DNA from: Gammaproteobacteria bacterium
Lineage (GTDB): Bacteria; Pseudomonadota; Gammaproteobacteria; SZUA-152
Length of the DNA stretch: 39,295 nucleotides
NCBI GenBank assembly: GCA_013151575.1
Contig: JAADHZ010000042.1
Span: forward strand, 1-39,295
Direction of reading: 5' to 3'
The notes under the pieces are model-generated. The model was given only the letters and a program-made list of their open reading frames with translations, did no database searches and had not been told where the DNA came from. Below are positions 1-9,056 of this stretch, piece after piece; position 1 is the first letter of the stretch, and each line of letters opens with the position of its first letter. Both the position numbers and the translations under genes were made by a program.

Positions 1-1
1 A

Positions 2-1246
2 CGCGGCATGTGGGGCGTGGAGCCGATGTATCCCAGCAATAACTTTTATGTTGAGCCCGATCGTTTCACTGTGAAGCGGGGTGACCCGGGGGCAAATGGG
101 GGCACCGACGTCACCGAACCTTACGTGACCCGTGAGTATCAGATATGCCTCAAGTGCCATTCCAATTACGGTTACGATCAGCCGCCTATGTTGGGCGTCA
201 GCACGGTGACTACCATGCCCGGCACCAATGCTATGTATCGGTACACTAATCAGGCGCGGGAGTACAATTCGCCTGACAGCCATAAGGGGGAGTTCGGCAG
301 TGGTGGCGGCAGCTGCGTGGGTAGTGGCATGGGGCTGGATGGTGGAGCTGATGCCGCTTACAATTGTGGGAATCATCGTTCCTGGCACCCGGTAATGAAT
401 AACACGGGCCGGGAGCCTTTCGTGCGCAATGCGGACGCCAACAACTGGATATCACCTTTTAATAACGCTGTGGGCACGCAGACCATGTATTGCAGCGATT
501 GTCATGGCTCGGATACCGCCCCCGGCACTGCCGATCCCGATCCGGGTCAGGAAAACGGCCCGGTATGGGGTCCGCATGGCTCCACCAATAATTTTTTGCT
601 GAAAGGCCCATGGTCAGCTGACCGGGTAGGTGGTACTGGTGAGACGGCCTACGCTGGAGGCCCTACCTACAGTGGAGGCCCTCTTTCTGCCCAGGTTGAT
701 CCCGTTCTTGATCACCTATGTTTTAAGTGTCACGACTTTAATCAGTACGCCAACCCCTTTCCGCCCGTAGTGCAGCCAAGCGGGTTTGGTGGTAATGGCC
801 CATGCTTAGGTTGCGGCCTCGGTAATGATTCTAGCAATTACCATACCTTCCATGCCCTGCAGGTGAGTAATTTCCGCTGCAATTTTTGCCACGTTGCGGT
901 GCCTCACGGCTGGAAAAACAAAGCTTTTCTGGTGAATTTGAATGATGTCGGTTCCGAGGCCGGTTTTCCTGGGCCGGGTAACCAGGTTCGTAACGGCACG
1001 CTGGATTCGCCGGTGTCTCAGAGGGCGGGTTATACTCAGGGTCCTTATTACAATCGTGCGGTCCTCAAAATTGCTAGCTTTGCCCGTAGCGGTGAATGGC
1101 AGGATAGCAACTGTGGTTCGGCCGGATCGCCGGGCAACGGATTAACAGGCATCCCCTGGATGATGGGTCATGCAGTCTATAACTATAATGAAGACGGCAG
1201 CGTTACCTATATTGCTTATGGAGAAGGCTGCATAGCTGTGCCATGA
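2..1246 (+). CDS. multiheme cytochrome c, 5'-truncated by window edge
   Basis: The reading frame is open to the window edge and shows no signal peptide, so this is probably the C-terminal part of a larger exported cytochrome; the ATG at base 8 is only the first in-frame Met. Counting from that Met there are four canonical haem sites: CLKCH (47-51), CSDCH (162-166), CFKCH (238-242) and CNFCH (291-295). Gly-rich and Asn-rich loops, a GPHGS stretch and a PHGWKN stretch after the last haem resemble large multiheme cytochromes of metal-respiring bacteria, as I recall that group. Two odd spots are C103...C120-GNH and CLGCG (266-270), which look like haem motifs lacking the normal spacing or histidine. 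A propeller gene follows 72 bp downstream on the same strand. The cytochrome identity is secure; the exact family and electron partner are unknown. Confidence 0.85.
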   Translation, partial: RGMWGVEPMYPSNNFYVEPDRFTVKRGDPGANGGTDVTEPYVTREYQICLKCHSNYGYDQPPMLGVSTVTTMPGTNAMYRYTNQAREYNSPDSHKGEFGSGGGSCVGSGMGLDGGADAAYNCGNHRSWHPVMNNTGREPFVRNADANNWISPFNNAVGTQTMYCSDCHGSDTAPGTADPDPGQENGPVWGPHGSTNNFLLKGPWSADRVGGTGETAYAGGPTYSGGPLSAQVDPVLDHLCFKCHDFNQYANPFPPVVQPSGFGGNGPCLGCGLGNDSSNYHTFHALQVSNFRCNFCHVAVPHGWKNKAFLVNLNDVGSEAGFPGPGNQVRNGTLDSPVSQRAGYTQGPYYNRAVLKIASFARSGEWQDSNCGSAGSPGNGLTGIPWMMGHAVYNYNEDGSVTYIAYGEGCIAVP

Positions 1247-1318
1247 GTCGTCTGTCTATTCAGAAATACGAAGAATATTTTCCGCTGAACTTTCCCTGTT
1301 GAAGGTCGAGAGGTACGA

Positions 1319-3466
1319 ATGATTCGCCGTGGATACGGGGTGGTTTTGTTGCTGTTGTTTGCGGGTGTTGGGTCGGCTGCGGGTACGGCGCGGTATGCCT
1401 TCACTGCTAACACCTACGACAAAAGTCTGGCCAGTTACCGATTAGATGCCAGTGGCATGTTGCATGCCACCGGTCACCAGTTGGTGGAGGCCCGGTCTGT
1501 GCCTACTGCGGTGGGAGTACACCCCTCGGGACGTTTTCTGTTGACCACGTCCAAGTCACTGGCTCATATTGCTGTTTACCGTATTGACCCCGAGACTGGT
1601 GGGCTGGCCCAAGTGCCGGGTTCGCCGTTCTCTGCTGTGGGGCGCTCGCCATTTTTTATTGCTTTCCATCCCTCGGGCCGGTATGTCTACTTTCCTGATC
1701 GCTTCGACGGTATCCTGGCTTTCGCCTTCAATCCAAATAGCGGTGCTCTGAGTCCCATTGATGGCATGCCTTATCGCTCAGGCAAGCGTACTCGTACGTT
1801 GGTTATGCACCCCTCGGGGCGTTTTCTGTACGCTACCGATGCCTATTCCAACACGATCAGTGCTTACGTTATCGATCCTGCCACAGGTAAGCTGGCGGCG
1901 CTTGAGGGTTCGCCTTTCCCGGCGGGTGACAGCTTTCCCCTTAACGCCGAGCTGGCAATGTTGACAAGATTTTCTGCTGAGGTCGGTGGGTTACCTTATT
2001 TTGCGGCAGTGCATCCATCGGGCCGGTTTTTATATGTGACCAACTGGCTCGCTGCCAGCCTGTCAGCCTTTCATATCGACCCGGACAGCGGCGCGCTTAG
2101 CCTGCTGGATGGTTTTCCGCGCACTACCGGCATCAATCCCTACGCGGTTGCCGTTCACCCCTCCGGACAGTATTTATATGTCACTAACTGGGCGGATGAT
2201 GCATTGTGGGCTTACCGTATTGATTCCGTCGACGGCGATCTGACTCCGGTGTCCGGCTCGCCTTTTGCCGTCGAGGGCATCGGGCCCGTAGCGATTACCT
2301 TTGACCCCGCTGGCCGACATGCCTACGTACCTAATGCCCAGTCCAGTAATGTCAGCGTGTTCGATGTAGACGTGACCAGTGGTGCGTTAAGCCTGCGAGA
2401 CACTTTGCAAACGCGCCCCACCCCTTGGTCTTTGGCCGTGGTGCCTGGTGAGGTATTGACGCCGCCAGTGCAACGCCTTGCCTTCGGCCTGTCCGGAAAA
2501 AACCTTGTTATGCTGAGCCAGTCCGCAGTCAGTGGTGAGCTGAAGTGGTTGGCGAGCATTGAGGCGGGCAATAAACCTGTGGCCGTAGTAGCGCATCATG
2601 ATGGTCGTTTCGTTTACGTGGCCGATGCCGGCAGTGACCGTATTCATGCCTTTCGAATCGAAGGTGAGCAATTACTCCCTGTTTCCGGTTCACCTTTTGC
2701 CGCTGGCAAGGGGCTCCGTGATTTGACCGTGGACATAAATGGTTTCTATCTTTACGCCGTTAACGAAAATTCTAATACTCTCTCGGTGTACGTCGTTGAT
2801 GTTGCCAGTGGAGCGTTGGCGGAAATGCGCGGCTCGCCGTTTCGTACCGGAGATGGTCCGGTTGCGGTAACCCTGGATGCAGCGGCGCGCTATGTTTTGG
2901 TCGCCAATACTGACGCGGGCAATGTCTCGGTGTTTCGTTATCAGACCAGCCTGAGCCCGCTGGTTTTCGAAATCGACAAATACGGTTCGCCATTCGCCGC
3001 CGGTAAGCGTCCTGTGGCTTTGGCGGAAGACCCCACTGGCAAACATCTCTATGTGGTCGATGCCGATGCGGACCGCCTGTTTTTGTTCCGGGTGCATTTT
3101 CAGAGCGGGGTGTTGGAAGCGTTACCTGGCTCGCCGCTGTCCACCGGCAAATCACCCCTTTCAGTACAAGTGCACCCGAATGGCGGCTGGGTTTATGTGC
3201 TCAACGGCGGCAGTCATGACATCAGCCGTTATCGCCGTGATCGGCTACAGGGCGCGTTGGATGAAGCCCTGCCCCGGGTTGCCGTGGGTTTGCAGGCCCA
3301 GAGCCTGCGGCTGGGCCCCGCCGGGCGTTATCTTTATGTGCTTGCGGAAGACGGCAAGCCGTCACAACGCTATGCGGTGGACGCAGCCAACGGTGCGCTG
3401 GAGTTACAAAAAACACGGCAACACGAGGGACTTCGGGAGTTGGTATTCCCGGTATTTTCAGACTAA
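1319..3466 (+). CDS. exported YVTN/lactonase-type beta-propeller protein (two propellers likely)
   Basis: A 715-residue protein with a signal peptide (MIRRGYG followed by a Leu-rich core ending GSAAG). It is built almost wholly of repeats of about 45-50 residues carrying HPSGRFLYVTN-like and PVSGSPFAAG-like motifs, typical of 6-phosphogluconolactonase/YVTN propellers. Roughly fourteen repeats are visible, enough for two seven-bladed propellers. There is no CXXCH motif, so it binds no c-type haem. The ATG at 1319 has a good Shine-Dalgarno (GAGAGG) just upstream. It lies directly after the multiheme cytochrome and before the maturation genes, suggesting an exported partner or scaffold for the cytochrome. 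An enzymatic lactonase role is not supported by context. The fold class is clear; the function is inferred. Confidence 0.8.
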   Translation: MIRRGYGVVLLLLFAGVGSAAGTARYAFTANTYDKSLASYRLDASGMLHATGHQLVEARSVPTAVGVHPSGRFLLTTSKSLAHIAVYRIDPETGGLAQVPGSPFSAVGRSPFFIAFHPSGRYVYFPDRFDGILAFAFNPNSGALSPIDGMPYRSGKRTRTLVMHPSGRFLYATDAYSNTISAYVIDPATGKLAALEGSPFPAGDSFPLNAELAMLTRFSAEVGGLPYFAAVHPSGRFLYVTNWLAASLSAFHIDPDSGALSLLDGFPRTTGINPYAVAVHPSGQYLYVTNWADDALWAYRIDSVDGDLTPVSGSPFAVEGIGPVAITFDPAGRHAYVPNAQSSNVSVFDVDVTSGALSLRDTLQTRPTPWSLAVVPGEVLTPPVQRLAFGLSGKNLVMLSQSAVSGELKWLASIEAGNKPVAVVAHHDGRFVYVADAGSDRIHAFRIEGEQLLPVSGSPFAAGKGLRDLTVDINGFYLYAVNENSNTLSVYVVDVASGALAEMRGSPFRTGDGPVAVTLDAAARYVLVANTDAGNVSVFRYQTSLSPLVFEIDKYGSPFAAGKRPVALAEDPTGKHLYVVDADADRLFLFRVHFQSGVLEALPGSPLSTGKSPLSVQVHPNGGWVYVLNGGSHDISRYRRDRLQGALDEALPRVAVGLQAQSLRLGPAGRYLYVLAEDGKPSQRYAVDAANGALELQKTRQHEGLRELVFPVFSD

Positions 3467-3530
3467 AAAAGCCTGGGAATAAAACGGTATTTCACAAAGC
3501 GGCGACAGATCTCAATAGTTGGTCAGCGGC

Positions 3531-3561
3531 TTGCGGGTCCGGTGGCTGGGCGCGGTATAAT
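3531..3561 (+). promoter_or_regulatory. candidate sigma-70 promoter for the ResB/CcsA block
   Basis: A perfect TATAAT (3556-3561) lies 46 bp before the ResB-like start codon. The best -35 is TTGCGG (3531-3536) with a long 19-bp spacer. It sits in the 140-bp gap after the propeller gene and would drive the overlapping cluster starting at 3607. Confidence 0.4.
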
Positions 3562-3606
3562 CTGCGCTCGATTTTAACGCGGCTTTCGGAGTCTTAAAAT
3601 TTCCTC

Positions 3607-4656
3607 ATGTTTTCGTGGTTTCGTCTGCTGGCCTCCTTAAAGCTGACCCTGGTGGGGATGGTGTTGCTGGGTGGAGGAGCCGCCCTCAGTTATAACAACC
3701 CGGTGGATGTGTCGGTGTGGGTGCTGGTGCTGCCGCTGAGTCTGCTGGCCGTAAATCTGACGGCTGCGATCATCACCAATCCGCGCATTAATCGGCAGAT
3801 TGGTTTGCTTGTGTTTCATGTGTGCCTGTTGGCCACCGTGCTGTTGGCTGGCGTGGGGCGCATGACGCATTTGGATGCCCACCTGGAAATCACCAATGGG
3901 CAGGGCTTTACCCCCGACTTGCTGCTGGATGTGCGAAAAGGCCCCTGGCATACCGGCAGCCTGAAAAAAGTCGCCTTTGTACAAGGTGATTTCACGGTAG
4001 ATTATTCTGCTGGTTTGAAAAGAAACTTGACCCATAGCATGGTTTATCTGCCAGAGAACGGGCGAATGCGCGAGCAGGATGTGGGGGATGACCGACCGCT
4101 GGTGTTGGAGCGCTATCGTTTTTACACCACCCACAACAAGGGTTTTTCGCCAGTGCTAACTTGGGTGCCGGATCAAGGGGCGACGGTGACCGGGCGTATC
4201 AATATGCCCTCCTATCCCTTGTTCGATTATAAGCAGAGCAATCAATGGACACCGCCGGGAAGCCGACAGGAAATCAAATTCTGGCTGCAACTGAACACGG
4301 GCTTGAGCGTGGGAGACGCCTGGGTGCTGGATGCTCGGAACTCCAGTGGGGTGCTGGTGGTCACAATCGATGGTTTGCGAGTGGAGTTGGAGAAGGGCGA
4401 GTCTGTGCGCTTGCCGGACGGACAGCTGCGCTACGACGATCTCACCAGCTGGATGGGATATCGGGTTTTTTATGACCCCACCTTGCAGTGGCTGTTTTGG
4501 GTAACGATTGCGGGGGTGTTGGGCTTGATGCATTTTTTCTGGAAAAAACTGAATCTGGTGCCATGGATGGATGAGGCAACATCGGCATCGGTTTTGCCGG
4601 CTGAGAAGCTGGCAGGCGCGCCTGAAAAACAGGGCAGCAAGGGGCAGGCAGTATGA
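3607..4656 (+). CDS. ResB-like cytochrome c biogenesis membrane protein (System II)
   Basis: A 349-residue protein starting MFSWFRLLASLKLTL, matching the LASLKLT opening of the ResB/Ccs1 family. There are about three N-terminal membrane segments (residues ~10-30, ~37-58, ~66-85), a long periplasmic domain (~90-295), and a final membrane segment (~297-315) followed by a basic tail. ResB works with CcsA/ResC to export haem and attach it to apocytochrome CXXCH motifs. At 349 residues it is shorter than classical ResB (usually over 400), like the compact versions paired with separate CcsA genes in Gram-negatives. Its stop overlaps the next start (ATGA), so it is translationally coupled to the CcsA-like gene. 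It stands immediately upstream of a full System I operon, which is unusual. Confidence 0.8.
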   Translation: MFSWFRLLASLKLTLVGMVLLGGGAALSYNNPVDVSVWVLVLPLSLLAVNLTAAIITNPRINRQIGLLVFHVCLLATVLLAGVGRMTHLDAHLEITNGQGFTPDLLLDVRKGPWHTGSLKKVAFVQGDFTVDYSAGLKRNLTHSMVYLPENGRMREQDVGDDRPLVLERYRFYTTHNKGFSPVLTWVPDQGATVTGRINMPSYPLFDYKQSNQWTPPGSRQEIKFWLQLNTGLSVGDAWVLDARNSSGVLVVTIDGLRVELEKGESVRLPDGQLRYDDLTSWMGYRVFYDPTLQWLFWVTIAGVLGLMHFFWKKLNLVPWMDEATSASVLPAEKLAGAPEKQGSKGQAV

Positions 4657-5501
4657 ATGACATGGTGGCGGAGCAGCCCTGGTTGTGGGCGGGCTTGGGG
4701 GCGTATTTTGTCGCCACCTTGCTGGCCATGTGGGGTGTGTCGCCGCGCCACTCTGGCGACGATGCGGAAACCAGCCACCGACACCAGCGGTGGGTGTTAG
4801 CGTTTATTGTACTGGGGGTGTTGTTGTTGACGGTGGCCATCGGCGCGCGTTGGGTGCGCATTGGGCATGGACCCTGGATCAATTTGTTTGAATTGTTGAT
4901 GAGTCAAATGTGGAGCTTGGGCTTGGTGTTCGCCGCCCTCTACTGGCGATTGCCGGGATTGCGGCCCAGCGCCGTGGTGGTGTTGCCGGTGATGTGGGTG
5001 CTGGGGTCGTGGGTGTTGACGCTGGAACCGGCCGTCAGCCATTTCCCCGCTACGTATTACAATGTCTGGAAATGGTCCCATGTAGGGCTGGGGAAGATTT
5101 TTCTGGCGCTGCTATTGACCGGGGTTGGCCTTGCAGGGGTGTTGATTTTGCGGCGCACCCAGCGGGGGCAGGTGTGGTTTCGCGCCATGCCCTCGGATGC
5201 CGTGATCGACAAGCTGGCCTGGAGGCTGATGATGCTGGCGCTGGTGTTTGACAGTTTCATGCTCATCGCTGGGGCAGTATGGGCGCAGGATGCTTGGGGG
5301 CGTTACTGGGCCTGGGACTCGCTGGAGACCTCTGCTTTTCTCACCTGGCTGTTTCTCGCCATTGGCCTGCACGTACGGCTGAGTTACAAGGTGCCACCGT
5401 GGGTGAGTGGCACAATTATAATCGGTATTTTTGCGATGGCTTTCAGTACGTATTTCGGTACACCGTACCTGAGCCCATCGGCCCACAAGGGAGTCGTGTG
5501 A
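4653..5501 (+). CDS. CcsA/ResC-like haem handling protein (System II)
   Basis: A 282-residue polytopic membrane protein with about eight hydrophobic segments. Near residues 208-235 it has the tryptophan-rich WWD-type motif (WGRYWAWDSLETSAF) that binds haem in the CcmC/CcmF/CcsA superfamily. Conserved-looking histidines precede and follow it (WKWSHVG; GLHVRLSYK). With ResB it would form the System II cytochrome c synthase. The start overlaps the ResB-like stop by 4 bp, and its own stop overlaps the next gene by one base. CcmC and CcmF also carry WWD motifs but are present separately downstream, and the ResB neighbour supports CcsA/ResC. Confidence 0.85.
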   Translation: MNDMVAEQPWLWAGLGAYFVATLLAMWGVSPRHSGDDAETSHRHQRWVLAFIVLGVLLLTVAIGARWVRIGHGPWINLFELLMSQMWSLGLVFAALYWRLPGLRPSAVVVLPVMWVLGSWVLTLEPAVSHFPATYYNVWKWSHVGLGKIFLALLLTGVGLAGVLILRRTQRGQVWFRAMPSDAVIDKLAWRLMMLALVFDSFMLIAGAVWAQDAWGRYWAWDSLETSAFLTWLFLAIGLHVRLSYKVPPWVSGTIIIGIFAMAFSTYFGTPYLSPSAHKGVV

Positions 5502-6208
5502 TGAATGCAGCGGTTGAAAAAAAGCCCGCACCCAGACAGGATTTCGAAGCCCTGACAGTAACTCTGTCGGTGGCCGCAGTGGCGGCCGTCGCCTCGCTGA
5601 TTTTTTCTCTGTCCAGCTGGCAGGCCGTGCCTTCGCGGGAGGATGGCGTCGAAGGCTACACCCGGCCTGCCGCCGCGCAGGGCGAAATGCTCCCCTCCGG
5701 CAGGGAGGGCGAACATGCCTCGAGTGATGCAAACGGGGAGCCGCAAACCAAGCTGGAAAAACAGGTGGCCGAACGCTTCCAGCAGGCCGTGGCGTTGATG
5801 CACGCCAAACGTTATGACTACGCCATCACCGCGCTGGATGCCGTGCTGACGCTCGCCCCCAATTTGCCCGAGGCCTACGTGAACATGGGGTATGCCTTTC
5901 TGGGGCTGGAAGAATTCGGCCCGGCACGAGGGGCTTTTGAAAAAGCGCTGAGCATGAAACTGGATCAGGTGAATGCCTACTATGGTTTGGCGGTGGCCTT
6001 CGAAGCCAAGGGTGATTACGAGGCCGCACTAGGTGCCATGCGCAGTTATATTCACCTCTCTAAACCTGATGACCCCTTTTTGGCCAAGGCCCGTTCCGCC
6101 CTGTGGGAATGGGAGGCGCAGCTGGGGCGTGTCGAGGGTGTGACGTCGGCCCCGGAAGGGGGGCAGGGAACATCGGTCAAACCGCCTGGTTGGAAGGATG
6201 GGCACTAG
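5501..6208 (+). CDS. membrane-anchored TPR protein
   Basis: A 235-residue protein. The ORF track starts it much too early; the ATG at 5501 overlaps the CcsA-like stop (GTGATGA) and gives a sensible N-terminus. One membrane segment (about residues 17-42) is followed by an Ala/Gly/Glu-rich linker and then tetratricopeptide repeats (~90-200) with typical spacing, such as PEAYVNMGYAFLGLEEF and NAYYGLAVAFEAKGDYEAAL. Located between the System II genes and a TlpA-like thioredoxin, it probably acts in the periplasm as an apocytochrome-binding or assembly scaffold, as the TPR part of CcmI does in System I. That role is inferred from position; the TPR fold is seen directly. Confidence 0.8.
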   Translation: MNAAVEKKPAPRQDFEALTVTLSVAAVAAVASLIFSLSSWQAVPSREDGVEGYTRPAAAQGEMLPSGREGEHASSDANGEPQTKLEKQVAERFQQAVALMHAKRYDYAITALDAVLTLAPNLPEAYVNMGYAFLGLEEFGPARGAFEKALSMKLDQVNAYYGLAVAFEAKGDYEAALGAMRSYIHLSKPDDPFLAKARSALWEWEAQLGRVEGVTSAPEGGQGTSVKPPGWKDGH

Positions 6209-6812
6209 CGGCATAGCCCGATGGACACTGTTGTTGATCCTGGGGCTGTTATTACAGGCCTGTAGTGAGCCGGGTGGAGCACGTAAACTTCAGGTGGGGC
6301 AAAAGCTGCCGATGCTGGACGTGCTGGATCTGCAAGGCCGCCCGGTAACGTTTGCGCCGCAGCCGGGTAAATTGTTGATGATCAACCTGTGGGCCACTTG
6401 GTGCGCCCCCTGCCGTCATGAAATGCCCAGTCTGCAACGCCTAGCCCGGAAGTTGGGTGCCGATCGTCTTACTCTGGTGGGTTTGTCCGTGGATGACGAT
6501 GAGCACGTAGCGCGGGAATACCTCATCGAAAACGGCATCGATTTTGTCAGCCTGCGTGATCCGGCCTATGTTATGGGCGGCACTGGTGGGGTCGCCAATG
6601 GTGTGTTTGGGGTGCGGGTTTTTCCATCCACTTTTTTTGTGGCAGCTGACGGTACCTTGCTGCGCGTGATCGAGGGCTGGCGCGACTGGGATTCTCCAGA
6701 AATATTGGAGGACGTGCGGGCCTTGCTGCCACCTCGACAGGCGCCCGTAAATAATTCCGGGCGGGCTGGTGGAGATAGAGCGCTTAAAAATGCTACACTG
6801 ATCGGCTTTTAA
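6198..6812 (+). CDS. TlpA/ResA-like thioredoxin-fold lipoprotein
   Basis: A 204-residue protein with a lipoprotein signal peptide ending in LLQAC (acylated Cys22) and a thioredoxin domain with active site WCAPC (C69, C72) in the context NLWATWCAPCRHEMPSL. This is the ResA/TlpA type, which keeps apocytochrome CXXCH cysteines reduced for haem ligation. The start overlaps the TPR gene by 11 bp, so it belongs to the same translational unit as the System II block. A distinct CcmG thioredoxin is encoded downstream, giving each maturation system its own reductant protein. The C-terminal tail after residue ~180 is Gly/Arg-rich and unlike the family. The start has no strong Shine-Dalgarno of its own. 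Confidence 0.88.
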   Translation: MGTSGIARWTLLLILGLLLQACSEPGGARKLQVGQKLPMLDVLDLQGRPVTFAPQPGKLLMINLWATWCAPCRHEMPSLQRLARKLGADRLTLVGLSVDDDEHVAREYLIENGIDFVSLRDPAYVMGGTGGVANGVFGVRVFPSTFFVAADGTLLRVIEGWRDWDSPEILEDVRALLPPRQAPVNNSGRAGGDRALKNATLIGF

Positions 6813-6902
6813 AGGCTCAGAGTGTCGCTGTTATGAATTTGCGGCTGGGCCCGCACTCCGTCGATACAAGGTTGGCGAAGTACCAGGGGAGATGTCAGAC
6901 GG

Positions 6903-7520
6903 ATGCTGCAAGTCCGCGAACTTGAGTGTGTACGTGGCGATCATCGTCTCTTCACCGGATTAAATTTTCAACTGCGAGGCGGGGAACTTCTACGCCTGCG
7001 GGGGTCCAACGGTAGTGGCAAAACCAGTTTGCTGCGGACCGTGTGCGGCCTGCTGGAACCCACCGAGGGAGAAGTGCTCTGGAACGGCGAGAATATCCGC
7101 CGTCAGCGCGATGAGTTCAACTCGGCGCTGTTGTATCTTGGGCATCACAATGGCATTAAATCTGAGCTGACAGCCTTCGAAAACCTGCGGCTGGGCAGTG
7201 CCCTGAGTGGCGGCGGGGTGTCGGACGAACAAATTTACGATGCGCTGGAAAAAATCGGCCTGGGTGGCCGTGAAGATCTACCCACGCAGGTGTTGTCCCA
7301 AGGGCAAAAACGGCGTGTGGCGCTGAGCCGGTTGTTATTGAGTGAGGCACCATTATGGGTGTTGGACGAGCCCTTTACCGCGCTGGACGTGGGCGCGGTG
7401 GACAGGTTGGCCCGATTGGTTGAGGCACACCTGAAAAAGGGCAATATGGTGATGTTCACCACTCATCAGGAAGTGGATTTGCGCGCCGGTACTTTGCGTG
7501 AAGTGTCTTTGGATTCATGA
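6903..7520 (+). CDS. ccmA: haem exporter ABC subunit CcmA
   Basis: A 205-residue ABC ATPase with Walker A GSNGSGKT (34-41), signature LSQGQKRR, Walker B LWVLDEP, and a switch histidine in TTHQE. Length and the opening MLQVRELEC fit CcmA, the ATPase that with CcmB drives release of holo-CcmE during System I cytochrome c maturation on the inner membrane. It begins the ccm operon, about 90 bp after the thioredoxin gene, with a GGGGAG sequence about 11 bp upstream of the ATG. ccmB follows after 24 bp. Confidence 0.95.
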   Translation: MLQVRELECVRGDHRLFTGLNFQLRGGELLRLRGSNGSGKTSLLRTVCGLLEPTEGEVLWNGENIRRQRDEFNSALLYLGHHNGIKSELTAFENLRLGSALSGGGVSDEQIYDALEKIGLGGREDLPTQVLSQGQKRRVALSRLLLSEAPLWVLDEPFTALDVGAVDRLARLVEAHLKKGNMVMFTTHQEVDLRAGTLREVSLDS

Positions 7521-7544
7521 AGGTTAGGTCATGAGAAAGGCATC

Positions 7545-8228
7545 ATGAATCAGTCGAGTTTGTCGGGCATGTGGCGTGCCATGGTGTCGCGGGATCTGAC
7601 TCTGGCCATGCGGCGCCGGGCCGATGTGCTGACCACGTTGTTTTTTTTCATCATCGTGGTGAGCTTGTTCCCGCTGGGGGTTAGCCCGGAGATGGAATTG
7701 TTGCGCTCAATCGCCCCGGGGGTGATCTGGGTGGCGGCGCTGCTGGCGTCCATGTTGTCGCTGGGACGGCTGTTCTCTGATGATTTTCAGGACGGCACCC
7801 TGGAGCAGATGTTGCTGCTTCCGCAGCCCCTGTCGGTACTGGTGCTGGCCAAGGTGTTTGCGCACTGGCTGGTGTCGGGGTTGCCGCTGGTGTTGTTGTC
7901 TCCGTTGCTGGGGATGCAGCTGGGACTGGATAGTGACGGCATTGTGCTGATGATGGTGACCTTGCTGCTGGGTACACCGGTGTTAAGTCTGATCGGCGCG
8001 GTGGGGGCGGCCCTGACTCTGGGAGTGCGTGGCGGCGGGGTGCTGGTTTCGTTGCTGGTGTTGCCGCTGTATATTCCAGTGCTGATTTTCGGCACCGGCG
8101 CGGTGGATGCGGCTACGTCGGGCATGGATTACGAGGGGCATCTGTCCCTGCTGGGGGCCTTTTTGGTGTTGTCGGTGGTGTTGACGCCGCTGGGCACCGC
8201 AGCGGCATTGCGCATCAGCGTGGAATGA
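7545..8228 (+). CDS. ccmB: haem exporter membrane subunit CcmB
   Basis: A 227-residue protein with six predicted membrane segments. Its N-terminal region (VSRDLTLAMRRRADVLTTLFFF) and FSDDFQDGTLEQMLLLP stretch are characteristic of CcmB, the permease partner of CcmA. The length is normal for the family. The start has a GAAAGG Shine-Dalgarno and lies in the expected position between ccmA and ccmC. Confidence 0.95.
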   Translation: MNQSSLSGMWRAMVSRDLTLAMRRRADVLTTLFFFIIVVSLFPLGVSPEMELLRSIAPGVIWVAALLASMLSLGRLFSDDFQDGTLEQMLLLPQPLSVLVLAKVFAHWLVSGLPLVLLSPLLGMQLGLDSDGIVLMMVTLLLGTPVLSLIGAVGAALTLGVRGGGVLVSLLVLPLYIPVLIFGTGAVDAATSGMDYEGHLSLLGAFLVLSVVLTPLGTAAALRISVE

Positions 8229-8285
8229 TGCGCCGGTTTTGGTTTATTGGACGAACGGACGGAAAATAGTAAATGGGCTTTAACC

Positions 8286-9056
8286 ATGGTTTCTGAAAAC
8301 GCCATTGCGTGGTACCACTTTTCTTCACCGAAGAATTTTTATCCTCTGGCCGGACGTCTGATCCCTTGGTTCTGGGGGCTGGCTGTTATCCTGCTGGTGG
8401 TCGGGCTGTATATGAGTTTTTTCGTGGCCCCCACCGACTATAAACAGGGCGAAAGCTACCGCATTATTTTTGTACATGTGCCAGCGGCGTGGATGTCCAT
8501 GTTTATTTACCTGGTGATGGCGGCCTATGCCATCATCGGGCTGACCTGGAAACTGCGCATGGCCGAGATGATGGCCAGCGCGCTGGCACCCACCGGCGCC
8601 ATGTTCACTTTTCTGGCGTTGTGGACCGGCGCCTTTTGGGGCAAACCTACCTGGGGTGCTTATTGGGTATGGGACGCACGCCTCACCTCGGAATTGATCC
8701 TGTTATTTCTTTACATTGGTTACATGTCCCTGCAATCCGCCATCGATGACCCGCGCCGCGCCGCCCGTGCTAGCGCCTTGCTAGCCATCGTTGGGGTGAT
8801 CAACCTGCCCGTTATTTATTGGTCGGTGAAGTGGTGGAACACCCTGCACCAGGGGGCCTCGGTGAGCCCCACTATGGCGCCGAAAATGGCTTCTATCATG
8901 ATTACCACCATGTTGGTGATGACGTTTGCCTTTTGGATGTACACCATCGCGGTAGTATTGATGCGTGCACGACGCGTGATACTGGAGCGTGAACGTCAGA
9001 CTTCGTGGGTGATGGAAATGGTGAACGCTGACCCGCAGGCGGAGATGAAAAAATGA
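8286..9056 (+). CDS. ccmC: haem handling protein CcmC
   Basis: A 256-residue protein from ATG 8286; the ORF track begins 13 codons earlier at a TTG without good reason, and MVSENAIAWYHF fits CcmC N-termini. It has six membrane segments and a WWD haem-binding motif (WGAYWVWDARLTSELILL) between conserved histidines (FVHVPAAW and later WWNTLHQGA). It loads haem onto CcmE on the periplasmic side. The stop overlaps the ccmD start by 4 bp (ATGA). Confidence 0.95.
   Translation: MVSENAIAWYHFSSPKNFYPLAGRLIPWFWGLAVILLVVGLYMSFFVAPTDYKQGESYRIIFVHVPAAWMSMFIYLVMAAYAIIGLTWKLRMAEMMASALAPTGAMFTFLALWTGAFWGKPTWGAYWVWDARLTSELILLFLYIGYMSLQSAIDDPRRAARASALLAIVGVINLPVIYWSVKWWNTLHQGASVSPTMAPKMASIMITTMLVMTFAFWMYTIAVVLMRARRVILERERQTSWVMEMVNADPQAEMKK

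Noticed and set aside
2387-3155. Minus-strand ORFs inside the YVTN propeller gene
   Set aside because: They are shadows of the repeat-rich plus-strand gene, with no domain or start signals.
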